This document shows, one piece after another, positions 5,054 through 5,260 of a DNA stretch of 5,260 nt; position 1 is the first letter of the stretch, and every line of letters starts with the position of its first letter. The notes beneath the pieces were generated by a model. It was not told the DNA's origin and did not search any database. It saw only the letters and a program-made list of their open reading frames with translations. Source of the stretch: a bacterium (GTDB lineage Bacteria > Actinomycetota > Acidimicrobiia > Acidimicrobiales > Bin134); contig JAPPKI010000196.1 in NCBI GenBank assembly GCA_028820035.1, positions 23,205 to 28,464 on the forward strand, written 5' to 3'. The position numbers and the translations under genes were made by a program.

Positions 5054-5260
5054 CTACTCGATCAACCAGTTGAACTCCGCCACCCGGCAGCTCGACCACT
5101 CCTGGTCGGCGAGCGTGTCCACCCATCGGGTCACCGACTCCCCCGGCCCCAGCGGAACGCTCCACAGGTCGTTCGCCCGCTCCACCCGCCGGCCCGCTGA
5201 ATCGAAGAACCCCACCTCCACATAGCCGCGCGCCCTGACCGAGGACCCCCGGTTCACCAC
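5054..5260 (-). CDS. C-terminal end of a protein with an FxLYD-like beta-sandwich domain (partial)
   Basis: The last 68 or so residues are visible; the frame runs off the window edge, so the GTG at 5260 is probably an internal valine. The pattern is a small Ig-like or FxLYD-type domain: NRGSSVRARGYVEVGFFDSAGRRV (two strands with a turn), then LGPGESVTRWVDT (the 'L.PGE.' turn common in these domains), then WSSCRVAEFNWLI and a TAG stop. Such domains usually sit on secreted or membrane-anchored proteins after an N-terminal signal or lipobox, which would be outside this window. The function is unknown. The domain assignment rests on pattern only. Confidence 0.65.
   Translation of the reverse strand: MVNRGSSVRARGYVEVGFFDSAGRRVERANDLWSVPLGPGESVTRWVDTLADQEWSSCRVAEFNWLIE

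Overview
The window is about 5.3 kb of GC-rich DNA that looks actinobacterial. The closest family resemblances are to Mycobacterium-type alpha-methylacyl-CoA racemase, to PIG-L deacetylases of the MshB/Mca kind, and to the minimal zincin metalloproteases common in Actinomycetota. An uncultured Acidimicrobiia-like lineage is my guess, and the exact taxon is inference. Positions 1 to about 90 are homopolymeric, GC-only low-complexity sequence and look like a poor contig end rather than genomic content.

Layout: (1) 153-389 (+) is a complete stand-alone Lrp/AsnC ligand-binding (RAM) domain protein. (2) 395-1339 is a complete IS5-family insertion sequence with an 8-bp perfect terminal inverted-repeat core and a 3-bp TAA target duplication. 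Its transposase is split by a frameshift caused by a 7-bp tandem duplication (751-770), although all DDE residues survive. (3) 1362-3682 (-) is a tight three-gene operon. Read in transcription order it is alpha-methylacyl-CoA racemase, then a PIG-L family zinc deacetylase (TAA-ATG junction), then a small four-helix membrane protein (GTGA overlap). (4) 3770-4120 (-) is a minimal zincin-like metalloprotease (HExxHxxGxxD), about 87 bp upstream of the racemase. (5) 4121-4424 is a non-coding or leader stretch with an inverted repeat and a strong TTCG-loop terminator that points on the + strand, opposite to every nearby gene. (6) 4425-4706 (-) is a small unknown protein. (7) 4707-5053 has no confident gene. 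(8) 5054-5260 (-) is the C-terminal end of a protein that runs off the window and resembles an FxLYD-type extracellular beta-sandwich domain.

Before the IS arrived, the RAM-domain gene and the membrane-protein gene were convergent neighbours only 24 bp apart; the IS landed inside that gap and broke neither. The racemase/deacetylase/membrane trio is translationally linked, so its products may share a pathway, possibly branched-chain or sterol-type lipid metabolism for the racemase. The deacetylase substrate cannot be read from sequence. I see no CRISPR array, rRNA, tRNA, defence system or clearly new multi-gene system. The most informative oddities are the IS anatomy (7-bp duplication, stop codon supplied by the target duplication), the orphan + strand terminator, and the histidine layout of the small membrane protein.
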